Made by a program: the position numbers and the translations under genes. This document shows positions 1 to 6,582 of a stretch of 18,178 nt of DNA, one piece after another (position 1 is the stretch's first letter; the number at the start of each line of letters is the position of its first letter). Source of the stretch: CAZSPT01 sp964608895 (GTDB lineage Bacteria > Patescibacteriota > Patescibacteriia > 2-01-FULL-39-33); NCBI GenBank assembly GCA_964608895.1, contig CAZSPT010000013.1, forward strand, positions 1-18,178. Direction: 5' to 3'. Under the pieces are notes generated by a model that ran no database searches, was not told where the DNA came from, and was given only the letters and a program-made list of their open reading frames with translations.

Positions 1-708
1 GCCTTTCAACGATTCTTGAAAATCTACCGAAAAAACATTGACCGATTTCTCGCCCCTTCAGAATTTGTTAAACAAAAATTGGTTGAAGCCGGTTTTCCGG
101 CCGAAAAAATAAAAGTTGTTCCGCTTTTTATTGATTTAACCAACTATCCCGAAAAAATCGCTTCGGCTGAAGATTATCTCTTGTCTTTCGGCCGCTTAGA
201 TTTTGGAAAAGGGCTGGACACTCTTTTGAAAGCGATTAGTTTGACGAAAAATCCCGAAATTAAACTTAAAATCGCCGGGGACGGCCAAGAGCGAAAATCT
301 TTGGAAAAACTGGCCGGAAAACTAAAAATATCCGATCAAGTGGAGTTCCTCGGGTTGAAAACAAAAAAAGAATTGATTAGCCTGATTACCAAAAGCAAAT
401 TTTGCTTATTTCCTTCCCGAGTTCAGGAAACTTTTGGTTTGGGTATTTTGGAAAGCTTTGGGGGCGGAAAGCCAGTCATTGCTTCAAAAACAGGGGCTTT
501 TCCGGAATTAGTCAAAAACAATCAAACCGGAAAATTGGTCGCGGCCGATAATCCCGAGGAACTAGCCGAGGCAATCTCTGAATTTCTGGCCAGTCCCGAA
601 AAAATCACTAAATTAGGAAAAAATGCTAAAAAAACCGCTCAAAAATATTCTCCCCAAAAACATTATCAAGATATTTTAAAGACATATCAAGAAATTTTAA
701 AAAAATAA
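1..708 (+). CDS. Glycosyltransferase, GT4 family, 5'-truncated by window edge
   Basis: This is the C-terminal 235 residues of a GT-B fold glycosyltransferase. The frame is open to base 1, so the TTG at 16 is not the real start; the codons before it read A-F-Q-R-F in frame. The segment DRFLAPSEFVKQKL followed by KIKVVPLFIDL is the usual end of the N-terminal lobe and the inter-lobe linker of GT4 enzymes. The nucleotide-sugar lobe follows, with LSFGRLDFGKGLDTLL and GDG. The E-x7-E signature lies in VQETFGLGILESFGGGKPVI, and the two glutamates are where the family binds the donor diphosphate. A role in surface polysaccharide or glycolipid synthesis is inferred from the family and from the second GT4 gene at 3469. 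Donor and acceptor cannot be told. No terminator follows; the stop codon lies inside the first copy of a repeated promoter/leader element. Confidence 0.88.
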   Translation, partial: AFQRFLKIYRKNIDRFLAPSEFVKQKLVEAGFPAEKIKVVPLFIDLTNYPEKIASAEDYLLSFGRLDFGKGLDTLLKAISLTKNPEIKLKIAGDGQERKSLEKLAGKLKISDQVEFLGLKTKKELISLITKSKFCLFPSRVQETFGLGILESFGGGKPVIASKTGAFPELVKNNQTGKLVAADNPEELAEAISEFLASPEKITKLGKNAKKTAQKYSPQKHYQDILKTYQEILKK

Positions 709-776
709 TCGCTAAATTTAATTTAAATAAAAAAAATAGGCTTTTTATTAAGCTTGTTTTTTTACGCTTAAAATTA

Positions 777-805
777 TTGATAAATAAAATTAAAAACCTT
801 AAAAT
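777..805 (+). promoter_or_regulatory. Sigma70-type promoter A
   Basis: TTGATA at 777-782 and TAAAAT at 800-805 are separated by exactly 17 bases. It shares its sequence surroundings with promoters B and C, and the conservation between copies makes it more credible than the hexamers alone would. It would drive the small membrane protein gene at 939 with a leader of about 125 bases. Confidence 0.7.
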
Positions 806-813
806 AATATCAT

Positions 814-838
814 CAGACGATTTTTAAAAAATCGCTTG
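814..838 (+). promoter_or_regulatory. Leader hairpin, copy A
   Basis: CGATTTT (818-824) pairs with AAAATCG (828-834), and a weaker outer helix pairs 814-816 with 836-838 around one A-C mismatch. It lies a few bases after the expected start point of promoter A, so it would sit near the 5' end of the transcript. A matching hairpin sits at the same place in copy B. Possible roles are mRNA stabilisation or a protein target; no ligand-binding structure is evident. Confidence 0.45.
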
Positions 839-938
839 ACGAACCTTTAAAATAAAAGAATGGAATAAGAAAAATCAAGAAAGCCGGAGAAAAAAATTGG
901 GAAATTAATTAAGTGAATAGAAAGAAAGGAGGGAAATA

Positions 939-1112
939 ATGGAATGGATAAAGGGTATACCCATAATCCTCATCCCCTTAGGAAGTTTTTTTCTTATTTA
1001 CGCATATGATTTAGAGGTTGATACGGGAGACTCAACGAAAAGCAGAGTAGTAAGAGTGGCAGGAACAATTCTCATATGTTTGAGTATTGCTATTGTCGTT
1101 ATATCCTGTTAA
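939..1112 (+). CDS. Small two-helix membrane protein, 57 aa
   Basis: I do not recognise this gene. A strong Shine-Dalgarno site AAAGGAGGG (925-933) lies five bases before the ATG, and the frame is clean to TAA. The product begins MEWIKGIPII and has two hydrophobic segments, about residues 5-22 and 40-56. They are joined by a short polar, acidic loop with LEVDTGDSTKSR. It is predicted to be a hairpin-like integral membrane protein with both termini on the same side. The ribosome binding site is far stronger than those of the pilus genes in this window, as is that of the lipoprotein gene at 1576, suggesting a shared origin for this block. The strong upstream promoter and site support real expression, but homology could not be tested. 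Confidence 0.6.
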   Translation: MEWIKGIPIILIPLGSFFLIYAYDLEVDTGDSTKSRVVRVAGTILICLSIAIVVISC

Positions 1113-1129
1113 TCGGAAAGGAGGGAAAG

Positions 1130-1171
1130 TTGATATTTGGCCTGAGATCTTGGTCATCGCGTCAAAACTAA
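1130..1171 (+). other. Very short ORF (13 codons) abutting next ORF
   Basis: A second AAAGGAGGG (1117-1125) stands four bases before a TTG that opens a 13-codon frame ending in TAA at 1169-1171. The next base begins an ATG in the same frame. This could be a leader peptide coupled to the following ORF. It could equally be the broken start of a single ancestral gene with an in-frame stop. The sequence alone does not decide. Confidence 0.3.
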
Positions 1172-1294
1172 ATGTGTCTTAAAACGGGACTGGCGCTGGA
1201 CAACAACGGCAACGCACATGTCGTCTATATCAACACAGCGGACTGGAAAGTGTGTTATACCACTTTTAATCCGCTTGAGTTGTTAGGCGGCTAA
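1172..1294 (+). pseudogene. Fragment resembling one beta-propeller repeat
   Basis: The 40-codon frame contains LALDNNGNAHVVYIN followed by a tryptophan, a lysine and YTTFNP. This pattern matches single blades of large secreted bacterial beta-propeller proteins, where a strand with LALDxxGxxHVVYxD is followed by a strand ending in a tyrosine. One blade cannot fold as a propeller, so this is most likely the 3' remnant of a larger deleted gene. It starts directly after the stop of a 13-codon frame and has no ribosome binding site of its own. A terminator follows. An expressed micro-protein cannot be excluded. Confidence 0.45.
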
Positions 1295-1314
1295 ACGTTT
1301 CAGTTAAATCCAAT

Positions 1315-1350
1315 AAGCCCTTTTTGGTTTTAATATCAAAAAGGGCTTTT
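1315..1350 (+). terminator. Intrinsic terminator
   Basis: AAGCCCTTTTTG (1315-1326) and CAAAAAGGGCTT (1337-1348) form a perfect 12-bp stem with a 10-base loop, ending in a short T run. It closes the module that begins at promoter A. Confidence 0.8.
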
Positions 1351-1461
1351 AACTTACATAAAATTAAAATATATTAAAAAATTTTTAAAAAAATAATCGC
1401 TAAATTTAGCTAAAAATAAAAAAATAAAGCTCAAAAACCTATTTTTTAAGCTTAAAAACCC

Positions 1462-1490
1462 TTGACAAATCTAAAAAAATTACTTAGAAT
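1462..1490 (+). promoter_or_regulatory. Sigma70-type promoter B
   Basis: TTGACA at 1462-1467, a 17-base spacer, and TAGAAT at 1485-1490. This is a near-consensus promoter that would give the lipoprotein transcript a leader of roughly 80 bases. Confidence 0.82.
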
Positions 1491-1498
1491 AATACATT

Positions 1499-1521
1499 AA
1501 GTGATTTTTCAGAAATCGCTT
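1499..1521 (+). promoter_or_regulatory. Leader hairpin, copy B
   Basis: AAGTGATTT (1499-1507) pairs with AAATCGCTT (1513-1521) over nine base pairs, including one G-U, with a TTCAG loop. It starts at or just after the expected transcription start, in the same relative position as the hairpin in copy A. Confidence 0.5.
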
Positions 1522-1575
1522 AATGAACCTTAAAATTGGAAAGTGTGGAACAAAAAAGGAAAAGGAGGAGTAGTT

Positions 1576-3267
1576 ATGAAGATGAAGTTAATGGTGGTGA
1601 TGATGGTGATGGCGATAATGATGGCAGGATGCCCCCATTACTCGCCAAATGTTGAAATTCAAGGTGATAACCCCTATTTACTTGAATGGGGAACGGAGTT
1701 CCCTCAAGTCGACCCAGGGGCAACAATGGACGGCCAGCCGATGAGACTTGTCAGCTGGCCCCGGGTCGAACAGCAAGTAGTTGGCTTCAGTTATGAAGCC
1801 ATTTATCAAGAAGGGGGGCTGTGCGGCAGAACCTGGGAGGCCACCAGAAGGATTCTGGTGATTGACACAACTTCCCCGATCATCTCTATAATCGGGGAAA
1901 AGGAAGTGTCCTGGCCGTACGGCGTCACCTATGAAGACGCCGGTGCGAGAGTCAGGGATGAATACGAGGGGGTTATCTCGGAAATCCGAGTGAAAAACCC
2001 GGTTGATGTTTTCATCCCCGGGCAATACGTCCTCGTATATTACGCGGTTGACAACAGCGGCAACGAGACTGCCGAAATAACTCGGCAAGTCACTGTTGAA
2101 GAACCGCCAACCGGCGAAAATCTGGATTTCAAAATCCAGATCAGAAAAAACTCTTTCGCCACCTGGGCCGCAACGGTAACTTTAAACCAGGCTGTCACCT
2201 GGAAAAATGTTACTGAAGAGACCCATTCGGTAACCGACCGAACCGGCCTAATGAGGCTAGTCCTCAACCCCGGGGAGGAGGCTGGAATAATTTTTGATGA
2301 TTATTCCGGCTCAGGAAAACTCTCCTATCGTTTATTTGACGAGAGGGGGGAAATACCGAAAACCTTCGTGTGTTCACAACCGTCCGACGAAATCCTGGTT
2401 GAATACCAGGATGAACACTCCGAGGCCCGAGCCACCCTAACTCTAATTCTAGAACCTTCTCCTGGCGAAGGAGAAGGCGAAGGAGAAGGCGAAGGTGAAG
2501 GAGAAGGCGAAGGCGAAGGAGAAGGCGAAGGCGAAGGAGAAGGCGAAGGTGAAGGAGAAGGAGAAGGTGAAGGAGAAGGCGAAGGAGAAGGCGAAGGCGA
2601 AGGCGAAGTTGAAATAATAGTTCAACCCCGTTCCTTGTCCCGGGCGGTCGGCGACCAGGCCTCGTTCACAGTTGAGGCGACAAACGCCGACAGTTACCAA
2701 TGGCGTCACAACGACGTGGAAATCTCTCCGAATCAACATGTTTCGGGAGTGACCACGCCAACCCTGACTATTCAATCAGTTGGGGAAGTAAACGCCGGCG
2801 GTTATTCCTGCCAAGTCTGCGACAGCTCATCGGGCTGTCTAGTGACTGAAACCGCCACTCTCCAGGTGTTGCCGGCCGAGGATGGGGAACCCATCCAAAC
2901 AATAGATTATGACGGTCAGAACGCTGTCATGACTATTGACCCGGGCAATGCCAACCCAACCGAATTGTGGTTTATTAACCAAGGATTCGTTGGCAAAGAG
3001 ATGACCTATCGCGTCTACAACTACGCCGAATGGCGAACAGAACCGCCATGGCAGTATGTTGACGAGGTCAATCTGCCAGCCGGCTGGTCGTTTCCGATTG
3101 AAATTCCCCTTGATATCTGGGGGGTATCGGAAAGCAACCGGGTTAGGATAAACTCCTGCCTGGTGATTGAAGGGCAGGAGTACTACTGCGACATCGAAAG
3201 GTGGCTCCTTTACTGTAACGAGGAACCGGCTGAAGTGGTTAGAGGTTGTCTTGACCACAACTTTTAA
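1576..3267 (+). CDS. Multi-domain surface lipoprotein with (GE)24 linker
   Basis: I choose ATG 1576 over the in-frame GTG at 1543. A GGAGG site precedes it at good spacing, and the product then starts with a Met-rich lipoprotein signal peptide, with the cleavage site MAGC putting the lipid on Cys19. Two tandem Ig-like repeats of the DUF5011 type follow (about 30-98 and 97-176); the second has DTTSP, GVTYEDAGA and GQYVLVYYAVDNSGN. A segment at about 182-279 looks cupredoxin-like (VTWKNVTEETHSVTD, then LNPGEEAGIIFDD) and keeps one candidate copper-ligand His217. The usual C-x-x-H-x-x-M cluster is absent; only Cys266 is near. Residues 297-344 are (Gly-Glu)24. An Ig domain follows (345-436, YQWRHNDVEI and GGYSCQVC), then an unassigned C-terminal 127 residues. 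It is predicted to be a lipid-anchored surface or adhesion protein. Base composition looks more GC-rich than neighbouring genes. Confidence 0.85.
   Translation: MKMKLMVVMMVMAIMMAGCPHYSPNVEIQGDNPYLLEWGTEFPQVDPGATMDGQPMRLVSWPRVEQQVVGFSYEAIYQEGGLCGRTWEATRRILVIDTTSPIISIIGEKEVSWPYGVTYEDAGARVRDEYEGVISEIRVKNPVDVFIPGQYVLVYYAVDNSGNETAEITRQVTVEEPPTGENLDFKIQIRKNSFATWAATVTLNQAVTWKNVTEETHSVTDRTGLMRLVLNPGEEAGIIFDDYSGSGKLSYRLFDERGEIPKTFVCSQPSDEILVEYQDEHSEARATLTLILEPSPGEGEGEGEGEGEGEGEGEGEGEGEGEGEGEGEGEGEGEGEGEGEGEGEVEIIVQPRSLSRAVGDQASFTVEATNADSYQWRHNDVEISPNQHVSGVTTPTLTIQSVGEVNAGGYSCQVCDSSSGCLVTETATLQVLPAEDGEPIQTIDYDGQNAVMTIDPGNANPTELWFINQGFVGKEMTYRVYNYAEWRTEPPWQYVDEVNLPAGWSFPIEIPLDIWGVSESNRVRINSCLVIEGQEYYCDIERWLLYCNEEPAEVVRGCLDHNF
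2464..2607 (+). repeat. (Gly-Glu)24 coding microsatellite
   Basis: Twenty-four GGN-GAA hexamers in a row with no interruption at protein level. The glycine codon varies among GGC, GGA and GGT while the glutamate codon is always GAA. This produces 6-, 12- and longer-period near repeats on a purine-rich strand. The tract separates the membrane-proximal domains from the distal Ig domain as a highly acidic, unfolded spacer. Length change by slippage in multiples of six would keep the frame. Confidence 0.95.
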
Positions 3268-3291
3268 CTTTTAACCACACTTTAACACTAT

Positions 3292-3328
3292 GCCCCAAAG
3301 CGCTAAGCGCTTTGGGGCTTTTCTTTTT
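3292..3328 (+). terminator. Intrinsic terminator
   Basis: GCCCCAAAGCGC (3292-3303) and GCGCTTTGGGGC (3307-3318) form a perfect 12-bp GC-rich stem with a TAA loop. TTTTCTTTTT follows. It ends the lipoprotein transcript. Confidence 0.92.
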
Positions 3329-3460
3329 AAAATCCCTAAATTTAAAACACAGTAATATTTTAGCTTAACAAAAAACTATTGACATATAGAAAAATTTGTG
3401 TTAGAATAACACATTCGGTTAAAAAAATCGGGTATTAATAAAAAAATCGCTAAAATTAGC
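3324..3460 (+). repeat. Promoter/leader repeat, diverged copy C
   Basis: Third, more diverged copy of the element. CCCTAAATTTAAAA, AGCTTAACAAAAA, a TTGACA/TAGAAT pair and ATAACACATT match the order seen in copies A and B. A second form of the palindromic block, ATCGCTAAAATTAGC, lies at 3446-3460, directly before the glycosyltransferase start. The spacing between the first block and the -35 box is about 20 bases shorter than in A and B. Confidence 0.55.
3379..3407 (+). promoter_or_regulatory. Sigma70-type promoter C
   Basis: TTGACA at 3379-3384, a 17-base spacer, and TAGAAT at 3402-3407. It would drive the downstream glycosyltransferase with a leader of about 55 bases. That leader contains the ATCGCTAAAATTAGC block but no Shine-Dalgarno site. 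Confidence 0.82.
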
Positions 3461-3468
3461 AAAAAAAA

Positions 3469-4632
3469 ATGAAAATCGCTTTTATTGGACAAAAAGGAAT
3501 TCCCGCCAAGTCAGGCGGAATTGAAAAACACGTTCAAGAACTTAGCCTTGGCCTGGCTGGGGCTGATTTTGATATTTTTGTTTATTCCCGACCCCATTAC
3601 ACTGGAAGCCGCAAAACTAAACATCAAAAAGTGAATATTGTTAATTTGCCGTCAATCAACACCAAGCATTTAGACGCCATCAGCCACACTTTAGCGGCCA
3701 GCATTCACGCTTGCTTCAAAAAATACGATATTGTCCATTATCACGGCGTTGGTCCGGCGCTGCTTTCCTGGATTCCAAAAATCTTTTCTCCGGGAACTAA
3801 AGTAATTGCCACTTTCCACTGCATTGACCGCCAACACCAAAAATGGAATCGACTGGCTAGAATCGCCCTTGGCCTGGGCGAACGGGCGGCTTGCGTTTTT
3901 CCCGATAAAACTATCACAGTTTCAAAAAACCTCCGAAAATATTGCCGCTACCGGTTTGACCGGGCAACCAGCTATATTCCTAACGGAGTTCAAATTGACT
4001 CCCGACCCGTTTCCCGAAGCCGGGCCGAAAAAATCATGGCTAAATGGGAATTAAATAAAAACGGCTATTTTCTGACTGTCTCCCGACTAGTCAAACACAA
4101 AGGAATTCATACTTTAATTAAAGCTTATCAAAAACTAAATCCCGAACAAAAGCTGGTTATCGTCGGCGACAGCGCCAAAACCGACCAATATGTTAATTAT
4201 TTGAAAAAACTGGCCGGAAACAATCCAAAAATCATTTTCACCGGCCAACAAACCGGCCGAACGCTTAAAACCCTTTTTGAAAACGCTTATCTCTTTATTC
4301 AGCCATCCGAAGCCGAAGGCCTGTCAATCACTCTTTTGGAAGCAATTTCCTACGGTCGGCCCGTTCTTACCAGCGACATTGAAGAAAACCAAGAAGTTGT
4401 CGGAAAAACCCCTTGGAAATTCAAAAACAAAAGTGTCAACAACTTGGCTAAAAAATTAAAACTCGCTTTGGCCGACCAAAAAAACCTAAAAATCCAGGCT
4501 CAAAAAGCCAAAAGAAAAATTTCCAAAGAATACAATTGGCCGAAAATCGTTGAAGAAACCGCTTCCCTTTATCAAGAAACTCTTACCCCTGAAATCAAAC
4601 TTAAAGAAAAAGCCGCCGGTTGGCAGTCTTAA
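3469..4632 (+). CDS. Glycosyltransferase, GT4 family (WcaL/rhamnosyltransferase-like N-terminus)
   Basis: A complete 387-residue GT-B glycosyltransferase, presumably cytoplasmic or membrane-associated. The N-terminus, MKIAFIGQKGIPAKSGGIEK with E-x-H-V-Q-E-L after it, is typical of the GT4 subgroup with a DUF1972-type acceptor lobe, which includes rhamnosyltransferases of capsule and exopolysaccharide clusters. The donor lobe has SRLVKHKGIHTLI, VGDSAKTD and the E-x7-E signature (Glu283 and Glu291 in PSEAEGLSITLLEA). The start codon is preceded only by an A run, with no ribosome binding site, but a near-consensus promoter lies upstream. With the partial GT4 gene at the left edge it suggests a surface glycan locus into which the block at 709-3340 was placed. 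The sugar and acceptor are unknown. Confidence 0.9.
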   Translation: MKIAFIGQKGIPAKSGGIEKHVQELSLGLAGADFDIFVYSRPHYTGSRKTKHQKVNIVNLPSINTKHLDAISHTLAASIHACFKKYDIVHYHGVGPALLSWIPKIFSPGTKVIATFHCIDRQHQKWNRLARIALGLGERAACVFPDKTITVSKNLRKYCRYRFDRATSYIPNGVQIDSRPVSRSRAEKIMAKWELNKNGYFLTVSRLVKHKGIHTLIKAYQKLNPEQKLVIVGDSAKTDQYVNYLKKLAGNNPKIIFTGQQTGRTLKTLFENAYLFIQPSEAEGLSITLLEAISYGRPVLTSDIEENQEVVGKTPWKFKNKSVNNLAKKLKLALADQKNLKIQAQKAKRKISKEYNWPKIVEETASLYQETLTPEIKLKEKAAGWQS

Positions 4633-4710
4633 TCCCCTCTTCTCGCCTTAATTTTCCTCAACCAATCAACTCCAAACTTTTTTAACAATCGCAATTTAAT
4701 TTTAAATCCT

Positions 4711-4743
4711 AAAAGAAAGCGCTTTTAAAGCGCTTTCTTTTAT
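4711..4743 (+). terminator. Intrinsic terminator
   Basis: AAAGAAAGCGCTTT (4712-4725) and AAAGCGCTTTCTTT (4727-4740) are perfect reverse complements. The hairpin ends in a CTTTCTTTTA run. It separates the glycosyltransferase from the pilus operon. Confidence 0.85.
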
Positions 4744-4806
4744 TCCATTTATTCAGGCTTGGTTAATTTATTTTTTGTTTAAAACTTTTTCTTTAAGCTT
4801 ATTTTA

Positions 4807-4815
4807 TGTTATAAT
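4807..4815 (+). promoter_or_regulatory. Extended -10 promoter before pilB
   Basis: TATAAT at 4810-4815 is preceded by TGT, making an extended -10 (TG-n-TATAAT). No good -35 hexamer is seen 16-18 bases upstream, only a T-rich stretch. The expected start point leaves a leader of only about 18 bases before the pilB ATG. Confidence 0.6.
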
Positions 4816-4839
4816 ATTAACAATAATATCATTTCAAAA

Positions 4840-6576
4840 ATGATCAACCAAAAAGATTTAGAGGAAATCCTCAAACAAAACAAAATCGTCACTGAAAAAC
4901 AGCTGAAAACTTTTATCCAACAGGCGAAAAAAAGAAAAGAAAGCTTGGAAAAATTTATTATTGAGAAAAAAACGATTTCTCCAAAACTTCTCTATCAAAT
5001 CGCCGCCAAATACTATCAACTTCCCTTTATTGAGCTGAAGGATCAGACTATCAGAAAAGATATTCTTAATTTAATTCCCGAACCAACTGCCCGAGCCCAT
5101 CAGACAATTACTTTTGATAAAACCGAAAAAAAAATAAAAGTCGCCACTCTGGACATTTCCAACATTGAATTGTTTGACTTTTTAACTAAAAAAACCGGCC
5201 GGGAAATAAAACTTCATCTCACCGACCCCGACAGTATTAAAGAAATTATTAATCAGTATCATAAAGGCTTGAGCGCCGAATTGGAAGAAATAGGAAAAGA
5301 AGACGAAAAAAAGGAAAAAACCGAACAAGGCAAAGGTGAAAATCTAAAAAACCTTGCTCAAGATCTACCGATAGTCAGAATTGTTGACACTCTTCTGGAA
5401 TACGCCATTTTGGAAAAAGCTTCTGACATTCATATTGAGCCTTCGGAAAAAGAAATTACCGTCCGCTACCGAATAGACGGGATTCTCCGAAACGTTATGA
5501 CTCTGCCGAAAAACACCCAAGCCGGAATCATCGCCCGGATAAAAATTCTTTCTCAGCTGAAACTTGACGAACATCGCTTGCCTCAAGACGGCCGATTTAA
5601 AATTAAAAATTCCCAATATCAAGTTTCCTTCCGCGTATCAATTATTCCAACCTTTGACGGCGAAAAAGTCGTTCTTCGGCTCTTGCCGGATCAAACCCAG
5701 CAACTTAGCCTGGAAGACCTCGGCTTTCAGCCAAAGACCTTAAAAGCCGTAAAAACAAACATTGCCAAACCTCACGGAATGATTTTAGTAACCGGACCGA
5801 CCGGCTCCGGAAAAACAACCACCCTTTACAGTATCCTTGGAGTTTTAAACGAACCTGAAGTTAATATTTCAACAATTGAGGATCCGATTGAATACCGCCT
5901 GCCCGGCATTACCCAAAGTCAAGTTCAACCGAAAATCGGCTTCAAATTCGCCACCGGCCTTCGAGCGCTTCTCCGCCAAGATCCCGACATTATTATGGTT
6001 GGAGAAATCCGGGACATTGAAACGGCCGAAATCAGCATCAACGCCGCCATGACCGGCCATCTTGTTTTATCCACCCTCCACACCAACGACGCCGTCACCG
6101 CCATCCCTCGGATGATTGATATGAAAGTTCCGACTTTTTTAATCGCCTCAACCGTCAATTTGGTAGTCGCCCAGCGACTGGTTCGGAAAATTTGCAAAAA
6201 CTGCGTTGAAAGCTATCACTTGGAAGAAAAAACAATCAGCGAGCTTGAAAAACAGTTTGATTTAAAAAAACTCCAGAATAATTTAACCGAACAAGGCCAT
6301 CTAAAAGAAGGGCAAAACCTCACCTCCCTTCTCTTCTACCGCGGCAAAGGCTGCCAAAAATGCGACAACACCGGCTATCATGGCCGAATCGGCATCTACG
6401 AAACTCTTGAAAACACCGAAAAAATCTCCGAACTTATCTTAAAAAACGCCAGCCGGGAAGAATTGGAAAAAGCAGCCTTGGAACAGGGAATGATGACAAT
6501 GCTCCAAGACGGCTTTATTAAAGCGAAACAAGGAACCACCACTATTGAAGAAGTCCTCCGAGTAACCCAGGAATAA
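4840..6576 (+). CDS. pilB: Type IV pilus assembly ATPase PilB
   Basis: This cytoplasmic GspE/PilB-family hexameric ATPase powers pilin polymerisation. The 578 residues match the usual family length. The N-terminal 150 or so residues form the GspE/MshE-type N-domain (LLYQIAAKYYQLPFIEL), then a charged linker with many Lys and Glu. The catalytic half has the ASDIHIEP segment, Walker A GPTGSGKTTT at 319-328, the Asp box and Walker B around LLRQDPDIIMVGEIRD (GEIRD at 388-392), and the His box HLVLSTLHTNDA from 407. The zinc-binding tetracysteine is complete (Cys452, Cys455, Cys505, Cys508), which favours an extension-type PilB/GspE over the retraction ATPase PilT. It is first in the pilus operon; pilC starts six bases after its stop. 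The competing call is GspE of a type II secretion-like pseudopilus. Confidence 0.95.
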   Translation: MINQKDLEEILKQNKIVTEKQLKTFIQQAKKRKESLEKFIIEKKTISPKLLYQIAAKYYQLPFIELKDQTIRKDILNLIPEPTARAHQTITFDKTEKKIKVATLDISNIELFDFLTKKTGREIKLHLTDPDSIKEIINQYHKGLSAELEEIGKEDEKKEKTEQGKGENLKNLAQDLPIVRIVDTLLEYAILEKASDIHIEPSEKEITVRYRIDGILRNVMTLPKNTQAGIIARIKILSQLKLDEHRLPQDGRFKIKNSQYQVSFRVSIIPTFDGEKVVLRLLPDQTQQLSLEDLGFQPKTLKAVKTNIAKPHGMILVTGPTGSGKTTTLYSILGVLNEPEVNISTIEDPIEYRLPGITQSQVQPKIGFKFATGLRALLRQDPDIIMVGEIRDIETAEISINAAMTGHLVLSTLHTNDAVTAIPRMIDMKVPTFLIASTVNLVVAQRLVRKICKNCVESYHLEEKTISELEKQFDLKKLQNNLTEQGHLKEGQNLTSLLFYRGKGCQKCDNTGYHGRIGIYETLENTEKISELILKNASREELEKAALEQGMMTMLQDGFIKAKQGTTTIEEVLRVTQE

Positions 6577-6582
6577 AAAAAT

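Larger units (their letters stand above)
694..853 (+). repeat. Promoter/leader repeat, copy A
   Basis: First of three related stretches. It begins in the last codons of the upstream glycosyltransferase with an A/T run and TAATCGCTAAATTTA. It continues through an AAGCTT / ACGCTTAAAA segment, a -35/-10 pair at 777-805, ATAATATCAT, a CGATTTT...AAAATCG hairpin and GAACCTTTAAAAT. Copy B at 1381-1536 has the same blocks in the same order, so A and B are clearly homologous. It precedes the 57-residue membrane protein gene. Confidence 0.75.
1381..1536 (+). repeat. Promoter/leader repeat, copy B
   Basis: Second copy of the element. An A/T run plus TAATCGCTAAATTTAGC matches copy A at 694-720. AAGCTTAAAA, the -35/-10 pair, ATAATACATT, a hairpin with AAATCGCTT, and GAACCTTAAAAT follow in the same order. 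In this copy the GCTAAATTTAGC block is a perfect 12-base palindrome. It precedes the large lipoprotein gene. Confidence 0.75.

Noticed and set aside
1543..1575. GTG start for the lipoprotein gene
   Set aside because: The ribosome binding site lies downstream of this codon, and the lipoprotein signal peptide starts at ATG 1576.
2464..2607. G-quadruplex or triplex-forming element
   Set aside because: G runs are only two long and C or T interrupts the purine strand often; the protein repeat explains the pattern.
2449..2775. Open frame on the - strand with Phe-Ala/Phe-Ser repeats
   Set aside because: It is the antisense shadow of the Gly-Glu tract; no ribosome binding site or signal peptide fits and the sense frame is clearly coding.
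694..3460. Repeats considered as CRISPR or integron attC sites
   Set aside because: Only three copies at irregular spacing of about 700 and 1900 bases, containing promoters. There are no short spacers, no cas or integrase gene, and no attC-like core sites.
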